Part shown: positions 22,153 through 30,346 of the stretch, in pieces
Position numbering within the stretch: position 1 is the stretch's first letter
How the letters are laid out: the number at the start of each line of letters is the position of its first letter
Position numbers and translations under genes: made by a program
The notes under the pieces: model-generated
The model's database searches: none
The model's input: only the letters and a program-made list of their open reading frames with translations
Told to the model about the DNA's origin: nothing
Origin: Acidobacteriota bacterium
GTDB lineage: Bacteria > Acidobacteriota > Vicinamibacteria > Vicinamibacterales > UBA2999
NCBI GenBank assembly: GCA_016192845.1
Contig: JACPTI010000033.1
Coordinates: 1 to 35,066, forward strand
Length of the DNA: 35,066 nucleotides
Direction: 5' to 3'

Positions 22153-23298
22153 ATGAAATGGTCGACGAAGATCGGCACGTTCGCCGGGATCGATGTGTAC
22201 ATTCACACGACGTTCTTCATCCTGATCGCGTGGATCGCGCTCGCGCACTGGCAGCAAGGGCAGACCCTCGCCGCTGCCGCCGCGGGCATCGCCTTCATCC
22301 TGGCGCTCTTCGGATGCGTCGTCGTGCACGAATTCGGCCATGCCCTCACGGCGGCTCGATTCCGCATCAGGACGCGCGATATCACGCTGCTGCCGATCGG
22401 CGGCCTCGCCCGGCTGGAGCGGATGCCTCAGGATCCGAGGCAGGAGCTCTGGGTCGCGCTCGCGGGGCCGGCCGTCAACATCGTCATCGCCGCTGTGCTG
22501 TTTCTCCTCCTCATGGTGACCGGGCGCCTGGCGCCGGTCGACACGCTCACGATGACGAGCGGTGCGTTCCTCGAGCGGCTGATGATCGTCAATGTCTTCC
22601 TCGTCGTCTTCAATATGCTGCCGGCGTTCCCGATGGACGGCGGGCGCGTGCTGCGAGCCGCGCTGGCGGCGCGCATGGAATACACGCGCGCCACGCAGAT
22701 CGCCGCCAACATCGGCCAGGGGATGGCGTTTTTCTTCGGGCTCATCGGCTTGTTCTTCAATCCCTTTCTGCTGTTCATTGCCCTCTTCGTCTGGATTGGC
22801 GCCGGCCAGGAAGCCGCGATGACTCAGATGAAGTCGGCGCTTGGCGGGATCCCGCTCGAGCGGGCGATGATCACCGACTTCCGTACGCTGTCCGCGCGCG
22901 ACTCGCTCGCGCGCGCCGTCGGGCTGCTGCTCTCAGGAGCGCAGCAGGATTTTCCGGTCGTCGACGACGGCGTTGTCTTGGGGATTCTCACGCGGGCGGA
23001 TCTGCTGTCGGCGCTGGCACGTCAGGAACAGGACTCTCCGGTGACCAGCGTGATGCGGCGCGACTTTCTCACCGCCGACGCCTCCGACATGATCGACGTG
23101 GTGTTCGAGCGCCTGCAGCATCACGAATGCCACACGGTGCCGGTCGTCCGCGGCGGGCGGCTGATTGGCCTCCTCACGATGGACAATGTCGGCGAGTTCC
23201 TCAGCATCCAGGCCGCGCTCGACCGGCGGCAGTCCGGCGGCCGGACGCGCGCGCGCGTAATCCCGGAACCCCGCCGTGAAGGAGGCGAACGTGGTTGA
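22153..23298 (+). CDS. site-2 protease (M50 family) with two CBS domains
   Basis: A 381-residue integral membrane metalloprotease. Hydrophobic segments surround HEFGH at residues 59-63 (zinc motif) and the second motif NMLPAFPMDGGRVLRA near 154-169, with Asp162 the third zinc ligand. After the last membrane segment (LLFIALFVWIGAG) come two CBS domains: about 240-295 (RDSLARAVGLLL, FPVVDDGVVLGILTRADLLS) and 303-360 (SDMIDVVFERLQ, VPVVRGGRLIGLLTMDNVGE), which usually sense adenosine nucleotides. This is the layout of Rip3-type (Rv2625c-like) proteases. GGGGGGAG precedes ATG 22153. It overlaps the universal stress gene by 8 bases, so the two are coupled. The cleaved partner is unknown; the broken sigma factor at 24293 is nearby but no anti-sigma gene is seen. 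Confidence 0.92.
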   Translation: MKWSTKIGTFAGIDVYIHTTFFILIAWIALAHWQQGQTLAAAAAGIAFILALFGCVVVHEFGHALTAARFRIRTRDITLLPIGGLARLERMPQDPRQELWVALAGPAVNIVIAAVLFLLLMVTGRLAPVDTLTMTSGAFLERLMIVNVFLVVFNMLPAFPMDGGRVLRAALAARMEYTRATQIAANIGQGMAFFFGLIGLFFNPFLLFIALFVWIGAGQEAAMTQMKSALGGIPLERAMITDFRTLSARDSLARAVGLLLSGAQQDFPVVDDGVVLGILTRADLLSALARQEQDSPVTSVMRRDFLTADASDMIDVVFERLQHHECHTVPVVRGGRLIGLLTMDNVGEFLSIQAALDRRQSGGRTRARVIPEPRREGGERG

Positions 23299-24199
23299 GT
23301 TCAGAAATATCCTGTGTCCGATCGATCTGAGTGAGGCCTCGAGCCGCGCCCTCGTCCACGCAGCGGCCTTCGCGCGGTGGTACGGCGCCCGGCTGACCGT
23401 GCTGCACGTCGTGCCCACGTTCGACCCGAGGCAGGTCCGCTCCGGGGCGATCGGCGAGGCGGTCACTATCGTGCATCCCGTGTCGCGCGAGGAAGTCGTC
23501 AGCGAGCTGCGCCGGGCGCTCGACGAGGCCGGCGCCGGGAACCTCGACGCAGCGGTGGCCGCCGAAGCCGGGGAACCCGCCGCAACCATCGTGGATCAGG
23601 CAGTGCGTATCGGGGCGGACCTCCTGGTCATCGGGACGCACGGCCGCAGCGGATTCGACCGTCTCCTGCTCGGCTCGGTCACCGAGAAGGTGCTGCGCAA
23701 AGCCCCGTGTCCCATCCTGACGGTCCCGCCGCACGTCGTCCCGGCCGCGCCGAAAGCCGAGGTGATCTTCCGGCGGATCCTGTGTCCGATGGACTTCTCG
23801 CCGCCCGCGCTGCAGGCGTTCGGATTCGCGGTGGACCTCGCGCGGCAGGCCAACGGCACCGTCACGGTGCTGCACGTGATCGAGTGGCTGGCCGAGGAAG
23901 AGCCGCGGGAGCACGCGCACTTCAACGTGCCGGAGTACCGCCAGCATCTCGTGGCCCATGCCCGCGAGCGGCTGCGGGCGCTCGTCGCCGAAGAGCCGCG
24001 TACGTGGTGCGAGATCGAGGAGATGGTCGCCGTCGGCCGCCCCTATCGCGAAGTTCTCAAGACGGCGGCCGCCACGAAGACCGACCTTATCGTCATGGGC
24101 GCTCAAGGACGCGGGGGCGTGGGTCTCGTACTCTTCGGATCGACGACCCAGCAGGTGGTGCGCACGGCGACGTGTCCCGTGCTCACGGTGCGAGGCTGA
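23291..24199 (+). CDS. tandem universal stress protein (two UspA domains)
   Basis: A 302-residue cytoplasmic protein made of two UspA folds. Domain 1 (about 2-147) begins FRNILCPIDLSEASS and has the nucleotide-binding motif GTHGRSGFDRLLLGS; domain 2 (about 158-302) begins RRILCPMDFSPPALQ and has GAQGRGGVGLVLFGS. Both keep the G-x2-G-x9-G(S/T) pattern of ATP-binding Usp proteins, so both sites may bind ATP. Start GTG 23291 is preferred because GAAGGAGG lies 5 bases upstream; GTG 23276 is an alternative. The gene overlaps the site-2 protease gene by 8 bases. In Mycobacterium a Usp gene (Rv2624c) also sits beside the Rip3-type protease gene. Confidence 0.92.
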   Translation: MVEFRNILCPIDLSEASSRALVHAAAFARWYGARLTVLHVVPTFDPRQVRSGAIGEAVTIVHPVSREEVVSELRRALDEAGAGNLDAAVAAEAGEPAATIVDQAVRIGADLLVIGTHGRSGFDRLLLGSVTEKVLRKAPCPILTVPPHVVPAAPKAEVIFRRILCPMDFSPPALQAFGFAVDLARQANGTVTVLHVIEWLAEEEPREHAHFNVPEYRQHLVAHARERLRALVAEEPRTWCEIEEMVAVGRPYREVLKTAAATKTDLIVMGAQGRGGVGLVLFGSTTQQVVRTATCPVLTVRG

Positions 24200-24225
24200 C
24201 GTGTATGCGTGTGACGATTCAGATT

Positions 24226-24268
24226 GGGGCGGCCGCCCCTCTGAGGCGGCGGTGCCCTGCGCCGCCTC
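24226..24268. terminator. two adjacent GC hairpins after universal stress gene
   Basis: GGGGCGGCCGCCCC (24226-24239) is a perfect palindrome. GAGGCGGCG (24243-24251) pairs perfectly with CGCCGCCTC (24260-24268). They lie between the convergent stress gene and the sigma-factor fragment. No T-tract. Confidence 0.5.
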
Positions 24269-24292
24269 GAAGCGTCGATGTTCCTGACGGCC

Positions 24293-24529
24293 TCAGAACC
24301 AGGTCGACACCGAGGCATCGCCGCGGAACGCGCGGACGGACCTGGCAGCCGCCAGAAGAGTGTCCTGAAGGACGTCGGCGGCGTCCTCTCTGTCGCGGCA
24401 CATCTTCATGCCGAAACGGTAGACGCGCGGCTGATACCGGACAATCAGGGCTTCGAGCGCGGCCGCGTCGCCCTGCCGCGCGGCTGCGAGCAGCGCCTCA
24501 TCGCCGTGCGGGCCGTTCGATTCAGCCAT
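24293..24529 (-). pseudogene. truncated ECF sigma factor (region 2 only)
   Basis: 78 codons from ATG 24529 (GTG 24535 is an alternative). The sequence ALEALIVRYQPRVYRFGMKM, then EDAADVLQDTLLAAARSVRA and FRGDASVSTWF is sigma-70 region 2 of an ECF factor, including the DAxDVLQDT core and the STWF end. It stops at TGA 24293-24295 directly after STWF, so the rest of region 2.4 and all of region 4 are missing; the following 90 bases do not encode them in any frame I could read. CATAAT (24542-24537, minus strand) 7 bases upstream suggests that the promoter survives. Without region 4 it should not recognise a -35, so I regard it as a remnant. Confidence 0.7.
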
Positions 24530-24594
24530 ATCCACAATTATGCCGCCACGGATGCGCCTGGACCCGAATCCGCCAGAGCAGGAGAATCAAGGAG

Positions 24595-25815
24595 ATGAAG
24601 CGCTCCGGCACCGCCGATCTCCCGCTGCATGGCGGCCGTGTTCCAGAGTGGCTCGCCCAACGGATGGTGCGGCTGGGCACCGCGATTGTGGAGACGGTCG
24701 TCTACCATTACGGCCGGCCCGCCCTCCTCTCCCGACTGAGCGATCCCTTCTGGTTCCAGGCGCTCGGGTGCGTGCTCGGCATGGACTGGCACTCCTCGGG
24801 CATCACGACGTCGGTCATGGGCGCGCTGAAGAAGGGCCTCAACCCGCGCGCGCACGAGCTCGGCATCTACGTCTGCGGCGGGCGGGGGCGGCATTCGCGC
24901 CAGACCCCCGGCGAACTGCGCCGCGTCGCCGATCGCACGGGGCTGCACGGCGACGCGCTGGTCCGCACCAGCCGGCTCACGGCCCGCATCGACAACAACG
25001 CCGTCGGCGACGGCTTCCAGGTCTATCTGCACTCATTCGTGCTGACCGCCGACGGCGACTGGGCGGTCGTGCAGCAGGGGATGAACGAAGCGCGGCGGCT
25101 GGCCCGCCGGTATCACTGGCATTCCGCGTCGGTCGCCGGCTTCACCGCAGACCCGCACACCGCGATTGTCGGCGAACCGGTGGGCACGATCATGAACCTC
25201 GTCGATGGGCGTGCCCGGCCGGCGCAGGAAGCCCTGCTCGCCATCGCCCGCGACGACCCGGCCAGGACGCTCGCGGACGCACGTCGCCTCGTGCTCCCGG
25301 CGCGCCACGACGTGCGCGCGCGCGACGTCGACGAGCGTCGTCTCGGCGCCGTGCTGGCCCTTGCGCACGAACGCGACCTGCGCGACTTCGCCTCGTTCCT
25401 GCTGCTGGAGCAGCTCGGGCCCCGCACACTGCAGTCGCTGGCGCTCATTGCCGAAGTCATCCACGGCGCACCGACGCGGTTCGACGACCCGGCACGGTTC
25501 TCGTTCGCGCATGGCGGCAAGGACGGCCATCCGTTCCCCGTGCCGCTGCGTGTCTACGATGAGTCGATATCGGTGCTCCGGCGGACGCTGCACGCCGCAA
25601 GACTGGATCGCTCCGACAAGAGAGAAGGATTAGCAAGGCTCGACGCCTTCACGCGGACGATCGAGAGCCGCCTCGATCCGCGCGCCGATGTCGACGCAGC
25701 CATCGCTCAGGAGCGCCAGATCACCCGCGCGCTCAGCGGCCGGACCGTGTTCGATGGCCGGAGTGCGCGCACCCGCACCAACGCGCAACCAAGAGGGCAG
25801 CTTCGGCTGTTCTGA
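24595..25815 (+). CDS. DUF763 family protein
   Basis: A 406-residue protein of the DUF763 family. The start is highly characteristic: RSGTADLPLHGGRVPEWLAQ, then SDPFWFQALGCVLGMDWHSS with ITTSVMGALKKGL, GIYVCGGRGRHSRQTP, SRLTARIDNNAVGDGFQVYL, WAVVQQGMNEARRLARRYHW. The conserved DWHSSG, GGRG, D-N-x5-DG and QQGM-x8-RRYHW motifs suggest a nucleotide- or nucleic-acid-related enzyme, but no function is established. The C-terminal 130 residues are helical and charged. ATG 24595 follows GGAG segments at 24580-24594. It is divergent from the sigma-factor fragment by 65 bases. DUF763 also occurs in archaea and thermophiles, so transfer is possible, but codon use here looks native. Confidence 0.85.
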   Translation: MKRSGTADLPLHGGRVPEWLAQRMVRLGTAIVETVVYHYGRPALLSRLSDPFWFQALGCVLGMDWHSSGITTSVMGALKKGLNPRAHELGIYVCGGRGRHSRQTPGELRRVADRTGLHGDALVRTSRLTARIDNNAVGDGFQVYLHSFVLTADGDWAVVQQGMNEARRLARRYHWHSASVAGFTADPHTAIVGEPVGTIMNLVDGRARPAQEALLAIARDDPARTLADARRLVLPARHDVRARDVDERRLGAVLALAHERDLRDFASFLLLEQLGPRTLQSLALIAEVIHGAPTRFDDPARFSFAHGGKDGHPFPVPLRVYDESISVLRRTLHAARLDRSDKREGLARLDAFTRTIESRLDPRADVDAAIAQERQITRALSGRTVFDGRSARTRTNAQPRGQLRLF

Positions 25816-26571
25816 GAGCAGCGGTCAATCCAGGTGCTGAATTCCGCTGGTGCCCGGTGGGCCGTACAGACGCAACGCGCGTCGGAGGTCGACTCGCCGC
25901 CTGCTGGTCGAAGACGCTTGCACGTCTTCTGTTTCCAGGAGCCCTCCCGTTCCCACTCAAAAAGCCGCTTCACGCAGCCGCCGGCGAACACGCTTGCGCA
26001 TCTTCACCGGCAACGACGCTCCACGTTTTCTTGACCGAGAACCGTTGCGCTCTCTTCCCCGGCAACGCGGGTGCATCTTGCGTCCGCGACGCGCGGCACA
26101 TCCTCTTTCGAAGACCTGCCCTGCATCACGAACGAATCTGCCTCGCCCTCCCGGACCAACGAAGCTGGCTCGTCTCCTTCCGGCGCGCGCAGCGTCAGAG
26201 ACTGTAGATAGCTCTCGCGCGGTTGTCAAGCAGTTTCTGATGCACGCGCAAAAATTTTTTCATCAGAAGTTCGTTGCGCGGGATGATCGCATTCGATCCG
26301 GACACTTCGAACGCGAAACATCCGCGAAGCGGCGAACACATCACAAAACACGACACCTGTCGACTCGCGTAGCTCATCATTTAGGGCAGCCGACCATCGG
26401 CTGGGAACCACCGCAGGCGACTTTGAAGGGAACGCGAGGGTGGAAACGTCGGAGGTGTGCTGTGCCTGCCACATCTGGGTGTCCTTGATCGAACGGTTCG
26501 GGCGGCAGCGCGTCCGAGATGGCACCATCGGGCGATTCAACAGTCCGCCTCTGATCGCTGATGCTAGGCCG
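25816..26571. other. 750-bp stretch without a supported gene
   Basis: Open frames exist but none has a convincing product: the minus frame 25957-26229 is Arg-rich (about one third Arg/Lys at its end) without homology I recognise, and the plus frames are Arg/Thr/His-rich. GAAGACG-CTTGCA-CGTCTTC (25910-25929) followed by TGTTT may terminate the DUF763 transcript. TTCTGATG (26235-26242) and CATCAGAA (26261-26268) enclose an A5T6 run. The region 26220-26400 is lower in GC than its surroundings. It may be decayed coding DNA. Confidence 0.5.
25910..25934 (+). terminator. possible intrinsic terminator of the DUF763 gene
   Basis: Perfect 7-bp stem GAAGACG/CGTCTTC with a 6-base loop, followed by TGTTT. 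Weak T-tract, 95 bases after the stop. Confidence 0.35.
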
Positions 26572-27629
26572 ATGAAGTTGACACTACAGCGTCTGCTGGC
26601 CGTCCGCTCCCAGGCGCTTACATACGCTATTGCGGCAGCGTTGCCGCTGTCGTTCACGGTCGTCGGCGCTCGGCTCGCTTTACCAGCGTTCGTGTTTGAA
26701 CACGTCATGGTCGTGCTTGTCGTCGGCCTGGCTGTCGTGGGAGGCCGTGGGCCAGCGATCGCGGCCGCTATCGCCGGCGGCATCGGAGACAACGTCCTGC
26801 TGCGCGAGCCGATCGGTCGTCCTGCAATTACGGGCGTCCGAGATCTCGTCGATCTTGGTTTGTTCCTCCTTGTCGCGATCGTCGTCGGCTGGTTGGTCGA
26901 TGGGCTCAGGATTGCCAGGGCCCGCGCCCTCGAGGCTGCGGCCCGCGAGCGTCTCGCCCGTCAGGAGCTCGATCGCCTCGTCGCAACCGTTACACACGAT
27001 CTTGCAACCCCGCTGAACGCAATCCAGGGCACGATTCAGTTTGCCCGCAAGCATTCCGCCATCTCGGAAGTTGATCTGGCCAGACTCCTCGCGCGAGTGG
27101 AGACGGCGGCTGCATCGACCTTCGCAGCGTTGTCGCGCCAATTGCGAGAATGCTGGATTGCACGTCCGATCGCCACCCGATAGCGTTCGCGATGGATGCG
27201 GTACCGCTTATGGTCAACGGCGACGCGGACCGGCTCGGGCGCGTGGTCGAGAACCTGATCACGAACGCCATCAAGTACTCGCCGGGCGGAGGCGCGATCG
27301 AGATCTGCGTCCGCGAAGACAGCGGATCGGTCGCGCTGACTGTTCGCGACCACGGCATCGGTATTTCAGCAGACGCGCGCGCCAGGCTTTTTGAGCTCGG
27401 TTACCGATCGCCCCAGGCGGTTCACGTTGCGCCGGGGTTGGGCCTGGGTCTGTACGCCGCCTCAGAGGTCATCCGACGCCATGGGGGCACCATTATGATC
27501 AGCACTCCGGAGGGCGGCGGGACGATGTTCATCGTGCGTCTCCCGCTGGCGGAACAACCCGCGTCTCAACACTCCATCGGCGACGTGCAGAGGATCACCG
27601 CCAGCCCCTCTTCTCGCACCATCCATTAG
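26572..27629 (+). pseudogene. sensor histidine kinase (DUF4118-type membrane domain) split by frameshift
   Basis: Two overlapping frames together make one kinase. Frame 1 (26572-27183; upstream in-frame ATG at 26440) encodes three or four membrane segments of the KdpD/DUF4118 type (LPAFVFEHVMVVLVVGLAVVGG, and NVLLREPIGRPAIT before DLVDLGLFLLVAIVVGWLVD), then the HisKA helix with the phosphorylated His (VATVTHDLATPLNAI). It ends early with RECWIARPIATR. Frame 2 (ATG 27150 to 27629) supplies the ATPase: NLITNAIKYSPGG (N box), DHGIGIS (G1), GLGLGLYAASEV (G2). Adding one A at GAATG (27148-27152) would join RE to MLDC without loss. It is either a frameshift mutant or two coupled half-kinases. No response regulator gene lies nearby. 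Confidence 0.75.
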
Positions 27630-27696
27630 CATTCGCGGACAACGTGGAGAAGTGCACCCTTCACAGCTGCTCGCATACGTGACCTGAGCATTGGGG

Positions 27697-29097
27697 TCAA
27701 CATTCAACAGCTCTCGACATTAAGGCGATTTCTGACCGAGCCTGGCGCGCCGACACGCGATCGTCAAGGGCCCGCAGGTAGTCACGGGCTCGATTGCCCG
27801 GCACGCGGAGGTACGTGCCGAGCCAGGAGGGCCTCATATAGAAGCGCGCGTATGCTGCGCCCAGCAGGAACTGCAGTTCATCGGCGCTCAGGTTCGGGTG
27901 CGTGAACGTGGGCGTGAAGCCGTCGAACTTGTGCCAGTCCCGTTCGTAGACACGATGCTCGAGTTGCTTCCACAGCGGGGTTCCCGGATACGGGGTCAGG
28001 AGCTTGAATTGCGCGAAGGTCGAGCCGAGCGCAACGGCGGACGCGATGGTCGCGGCAATGGACGACCAGTCGTCCTGCAGAAAGCCGAGGACATACTGCG
28101 CGGCCGTCACGATACCCGTGCGGTGGCAATGGTCGACGATCGCCGATTGGTGGCGCGGCGGAATCGGCCGCCGGGCCACCTTCCGAAGCGTCGCGGGTGA
28201 ATGCGACTCGACGCCGAAACAGATCGTGCGGAGGCCAGCTGCATGGAGGCGATCGATCAGCTGTTCATCGAGACGATCAAGCCGCGTCTCGCATTCAAAG
28301 GTGAGGCGAAGGCCGCGGCTCAGGATCTCATCGCTCAACGCGAGGCAACGATCTCGGTCCTGACTGAAGAGCGGATCACGGAAGATGACATGCGGCCGAG
28401 GGTAGCGATCACAGAGCTGCTCGAGCTCGTCAGCGATGCTGCCGACCGATCGCGCGCGATAGGTCGCGAGAATCCGGATTGGACAGTACGTACAGAACTC
28501 TGGACAGCTTCGGCTCGCCAGCAGTGGAAACCCGCCACCCAGTGGACGCCCCGCCAAAGGAACCGTCCGGCGCGGCAAGCGGCTGGCCGCGGGAAGCAAA
28601 TCCCATCGAGGAAACGGCAGGGAGTCGAGATCGGCCACTTCGCGACTCGCGCACAATCCCGCAAGTTGCTCGCCACGGATGAGGCGCATGAATGCCTCCT
28701 CCGGCTCGCCGCTGATGACGAAGTCGGCGTGACCAGCAAACAGGTGTGGCAATTTCGACGCCGCCAGACCGACGAAGCCGGTGCGAATGCCCCGCGCACG
28801 CATGGCATCAGCCCACGCCGTCTCGTGGCGGTAATCGACCAACGACGAGAGGACGACTGCCACGTCTCCCTCGACGAACTCGTCTCGCGTGTAGACTACT
28901 TCGTGACCGGACGCAGCGGCGATCGCTGCCAGTTCGGCCATCTGCACACTCAGCGCCACTTGAAAACGCCACTTGATCTGAGACAGGACGCTGGTCACAG
29001 CTGTGAAAGACTTCGATCTCGACCCATAACCCCCGACGACCGTGTCTTTACTCACGAAGCCTTCGGGACCTTTCAGATCAGCCAATACAACCCGCAT
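27697..29097 (-). CDS. B12-binding-type radical SAM protein
   Basis: A 466-residue protein. The N-terminal 145 residues look like a cobalamin-binding-type Rossmann domain (MAELAAIAAASGHEVVYTRD, VAVVLSSLVDYRHE, FVISGEPEEAFMRLI), though the DxHxxG motif that binds cobalamin is not evident. The radical SAM core begins LASRSCPEFCTYCPIR, with Cys198, Cys202 and Cys205 (CxxxCxxC) binding the 4Fe-4S cluster; FRDPLFSQDRDR, FECETRLDRLDEQLIDRLHA, FGVESHS and LGFLQDD are the later core strands. A C-terminal helical domain contains several Trp/Tyr (PSWLGTYLRVPGN). Substrate unknown. ATG 29097 is preceded by AGGAGG. Convergent with the broken kinase, next to envelope genes. Confidence 0.88.
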   Translation of the reverse strand: MRVVLADLKGPEGFVSKDTVVGGYGSRSKSFTAVTSVLSQIKWRFQVALSVQMAELAAIAAASGHEVVYTRDEFVEGDVAVVLSSLVDYRHETAWADAMRARGIRTGFVGLAASKLPHLFAGHADFVISGEPEEAFMRLIRGEQLAGLCASREVADLDSLPFPRWDLLPAASRLPRRTVPLAGRPLGGGFPLLASRSCPEFCTYCPIRILATYRARSVGSIADELEQLCDRYPRPHVIFRDPLFSQDRDRCLALSDEILSRGLRLTFECETRLDRLDEQLIDRLHAAGLRTICFGVESHSPATLRKVARRPIPPRHQSAIVDHCHRTGIVTAAQYVLGFLQDDWSSIAATIASAVALGSTFAQFKLLTPYPGTPLWKQLEHRVYERDWHKFDGFTPTFTHPNLSADELQFLLGAAYARFYMRPSWLGTYLRVPGNRARDYLRALDDRVSARQARSEIALMSRAVEC

Positions 29098-29311
29098 TCG
29101 CTACCTCCTCGGTTCCTCTGTCTTCACGCGTGACTCATCGAACTGTGGCGTCCACCTGTCAGGGAGACACGCTCTGGAGACTACGACAGGCTGCGCAACC
29201 TGAACATCGGACCAATGTGCGGTGCATGGCACGCCAGTGCCATTCATTCGTGGGTGGCCGCACGCTATCGTGTGCCGTGTTGCGCCTCCGCGCAGCGTGA
29301 AGGAGAAGAAG

Positions 29312-29515
29312 ATGGGTCGTCACACGACAATCGAAAGGCTGTTCGTCCTGATCGTGGTTTTCGTCGTGGCATGCAGCCAGTGGTCCCCGCAGGTGACTGG
29401 CCGGGCAGAGGAGACAACAATCGCGGGATGTCTACAGACGGGCGGAAATCCGGATGAGTTCGTGGTCGTCACCGATAGCTGGCGCGCCTCCGCCCCCCCG
29501 GTTGAGCGGCGCTGA
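29312..29515 (+). CDS. short lipoprotein-like secreted peptide, probably truncated
   Basis: A 67-residue protein. LFVLIVVFVVAC looks like a lipoprotein signal with Cys22 as lipid anchor. The mature part, EETTIAGCLQTGG and PDEFVVVTD, resembles the start of a small secreted domain that I know in Acidobacteriota as 'ITGCL...FVL', normally around 100 residues or more; here it ends soon after the second strand. AAGGAG precedes ATG 29312. It lies 35 bases before the RodZ-like gene on the same strand. Truncation at the C terminus is likely but not certain. Confidence 0.5.
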   Translation: MGRHTTIERLFVLIVVFVVACSQWSPQVTGRAEETTIAGCLQTGGNPDEFVVVTDSWRASAPPVERR

Positions 29516-29550
29516 CGCCGGTCACGTCAAGGATCAACGGCATTCTGGTC

Positions 29551-30342
29551 ATGGACACCCTCGGCCAGCGCCTTCAGCAGGCACGCGTGCAGGCAGGACT
29601 GTCCCTGCGGGAGATCTCGACACGCACGAAGATCCGCGAGGCCCTGCTTGATGCGATGGAACGCGACGATTTCGGGCGGCTTCCGGCGGGTCTCCTTGCC
29701 CGTGGGTTCTTCCGCGCCTATGCCCGCGAGGTTGGTCTCGATCCGGAGTCGGTGGCTCGGCAGTTCCAGGACCAGTTCCAGGTCGGGCCGACATCTGCCG
29801 AATCCCCGCCGCCGGCCCCCGGGGAATCTGGGCAGATTCAGCCTGGCGGCAGCGGTCGCGGGTGGCAGTGGCGAGTCGTGGTCGTTGCCGGTGTGGCTGT
29901 GGCGGTCTTCATCTACCTCAATCACCGCACGGACATCGACGACGATGCACTTCGAGATCCAATCGCAACGATCAGCAGCCCGGCTGGAAGCTTCGCGGAT
30001 CTTGGCCGAGACTTTCCGGATGCTGTAGCACCGCCTCCCCCCGAGGCGGCCGTCGCACCCGTCAACACATCCGAAGAGAAGCCCCTGACCATAGCCATCG
30101 ATCCAACTGGTCGTGTGTGGGTCGAGGCGATCGCCGATGGAACGCGCGTGTTGTACCACCTCCTGCAGCCCGGCGAGCGACAGTTGATCGAGGTGCGCGA
30201 AGAACTCCTGATACGCGTTGGCGATGCGGGGGCGTTCCAGTACTCGATCAATGGCGTGCGCGGCCGCCAAGTCGGAGGGCCAGGAGCGGTGCGCGAAATC
30301 CGGATCACGCGCGACAACTACGCCAGCTTCCAGGACCGGTAG
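29551..30342 (+). CDS. RodZ-like protein: HTH domain, membrane segment, DUF4115
   Basis: A 263-residue protein with RodZ layout. Residues 4-75 are an Xre-type helix-turn-helix (LGQRLQQARVQAGLSLREIS, KIREALLDAMERDDF, GFFRAYAREVGLD); 76-102 is a Pro/Gly/Ser linker; 103-123 is one membrane segment (WRVVVVAGVAVAVFIYL); 124-185 is a loosely structured linker; and 186-258 is the C-terminal DUF4115 beta domain (RVWVEAIADGTRVLYHLLQP). RodZ couples MreB to the envelope and shapes rod growth; here no mreB gene is in the window, so the gene may have a separate, envelope-sensing role. ATG 29551 has only a distant AAGGA. It is convergent with the pyruvyl transferase gene by 4 bases. Confidence 0.78.
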   Translation: MDTLGQRLQQARVQAGLSLREISTRTKIREALLDAMERDDFGRLPAGLLARGFFRAYAREVGLDPESVARQFQDQFQVGPTSAESPPPAPGESGQIQPGGSGRGWQWRVVVVAGVAVAVFIYLNHRTDIDDDALRDPIATISSPAGSFADLGRDFPDAVAPPPPEAAVAPVNTSEEKPLTIAIDPTGRVWVEAIADGTRVLYHLLQPGERQLIEVREELLIRVGDAGAFQYSINGVRGRQVGGPGAVREIRITRDNYASFQDR

Positions 30343-30346
30343 TCCA

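Noticed and set aside
25957..26229. Arg-rich minus ORF as a histone-like or DNA-binding protein
   Set aside because: No recognisable repeat or domain, no ribosome binding site, and similar Arg-rich frames occur across the window from base composition.
26440..26571. CCACH in the upstream extension of the kinase frame as a haem site
   Set aside because: It lies ahead of the likely start, without a signal peptide or cytochrome context; a chance CxxCH-like word.
29226..29243. ATGGCAC-GCCA-GTGCCAT palindrome upstream of the small lipoprotein gene
   Set aside because: A perfect 7-bp stem but isolated, with no T-tract and no second copy; too short to call an operator.
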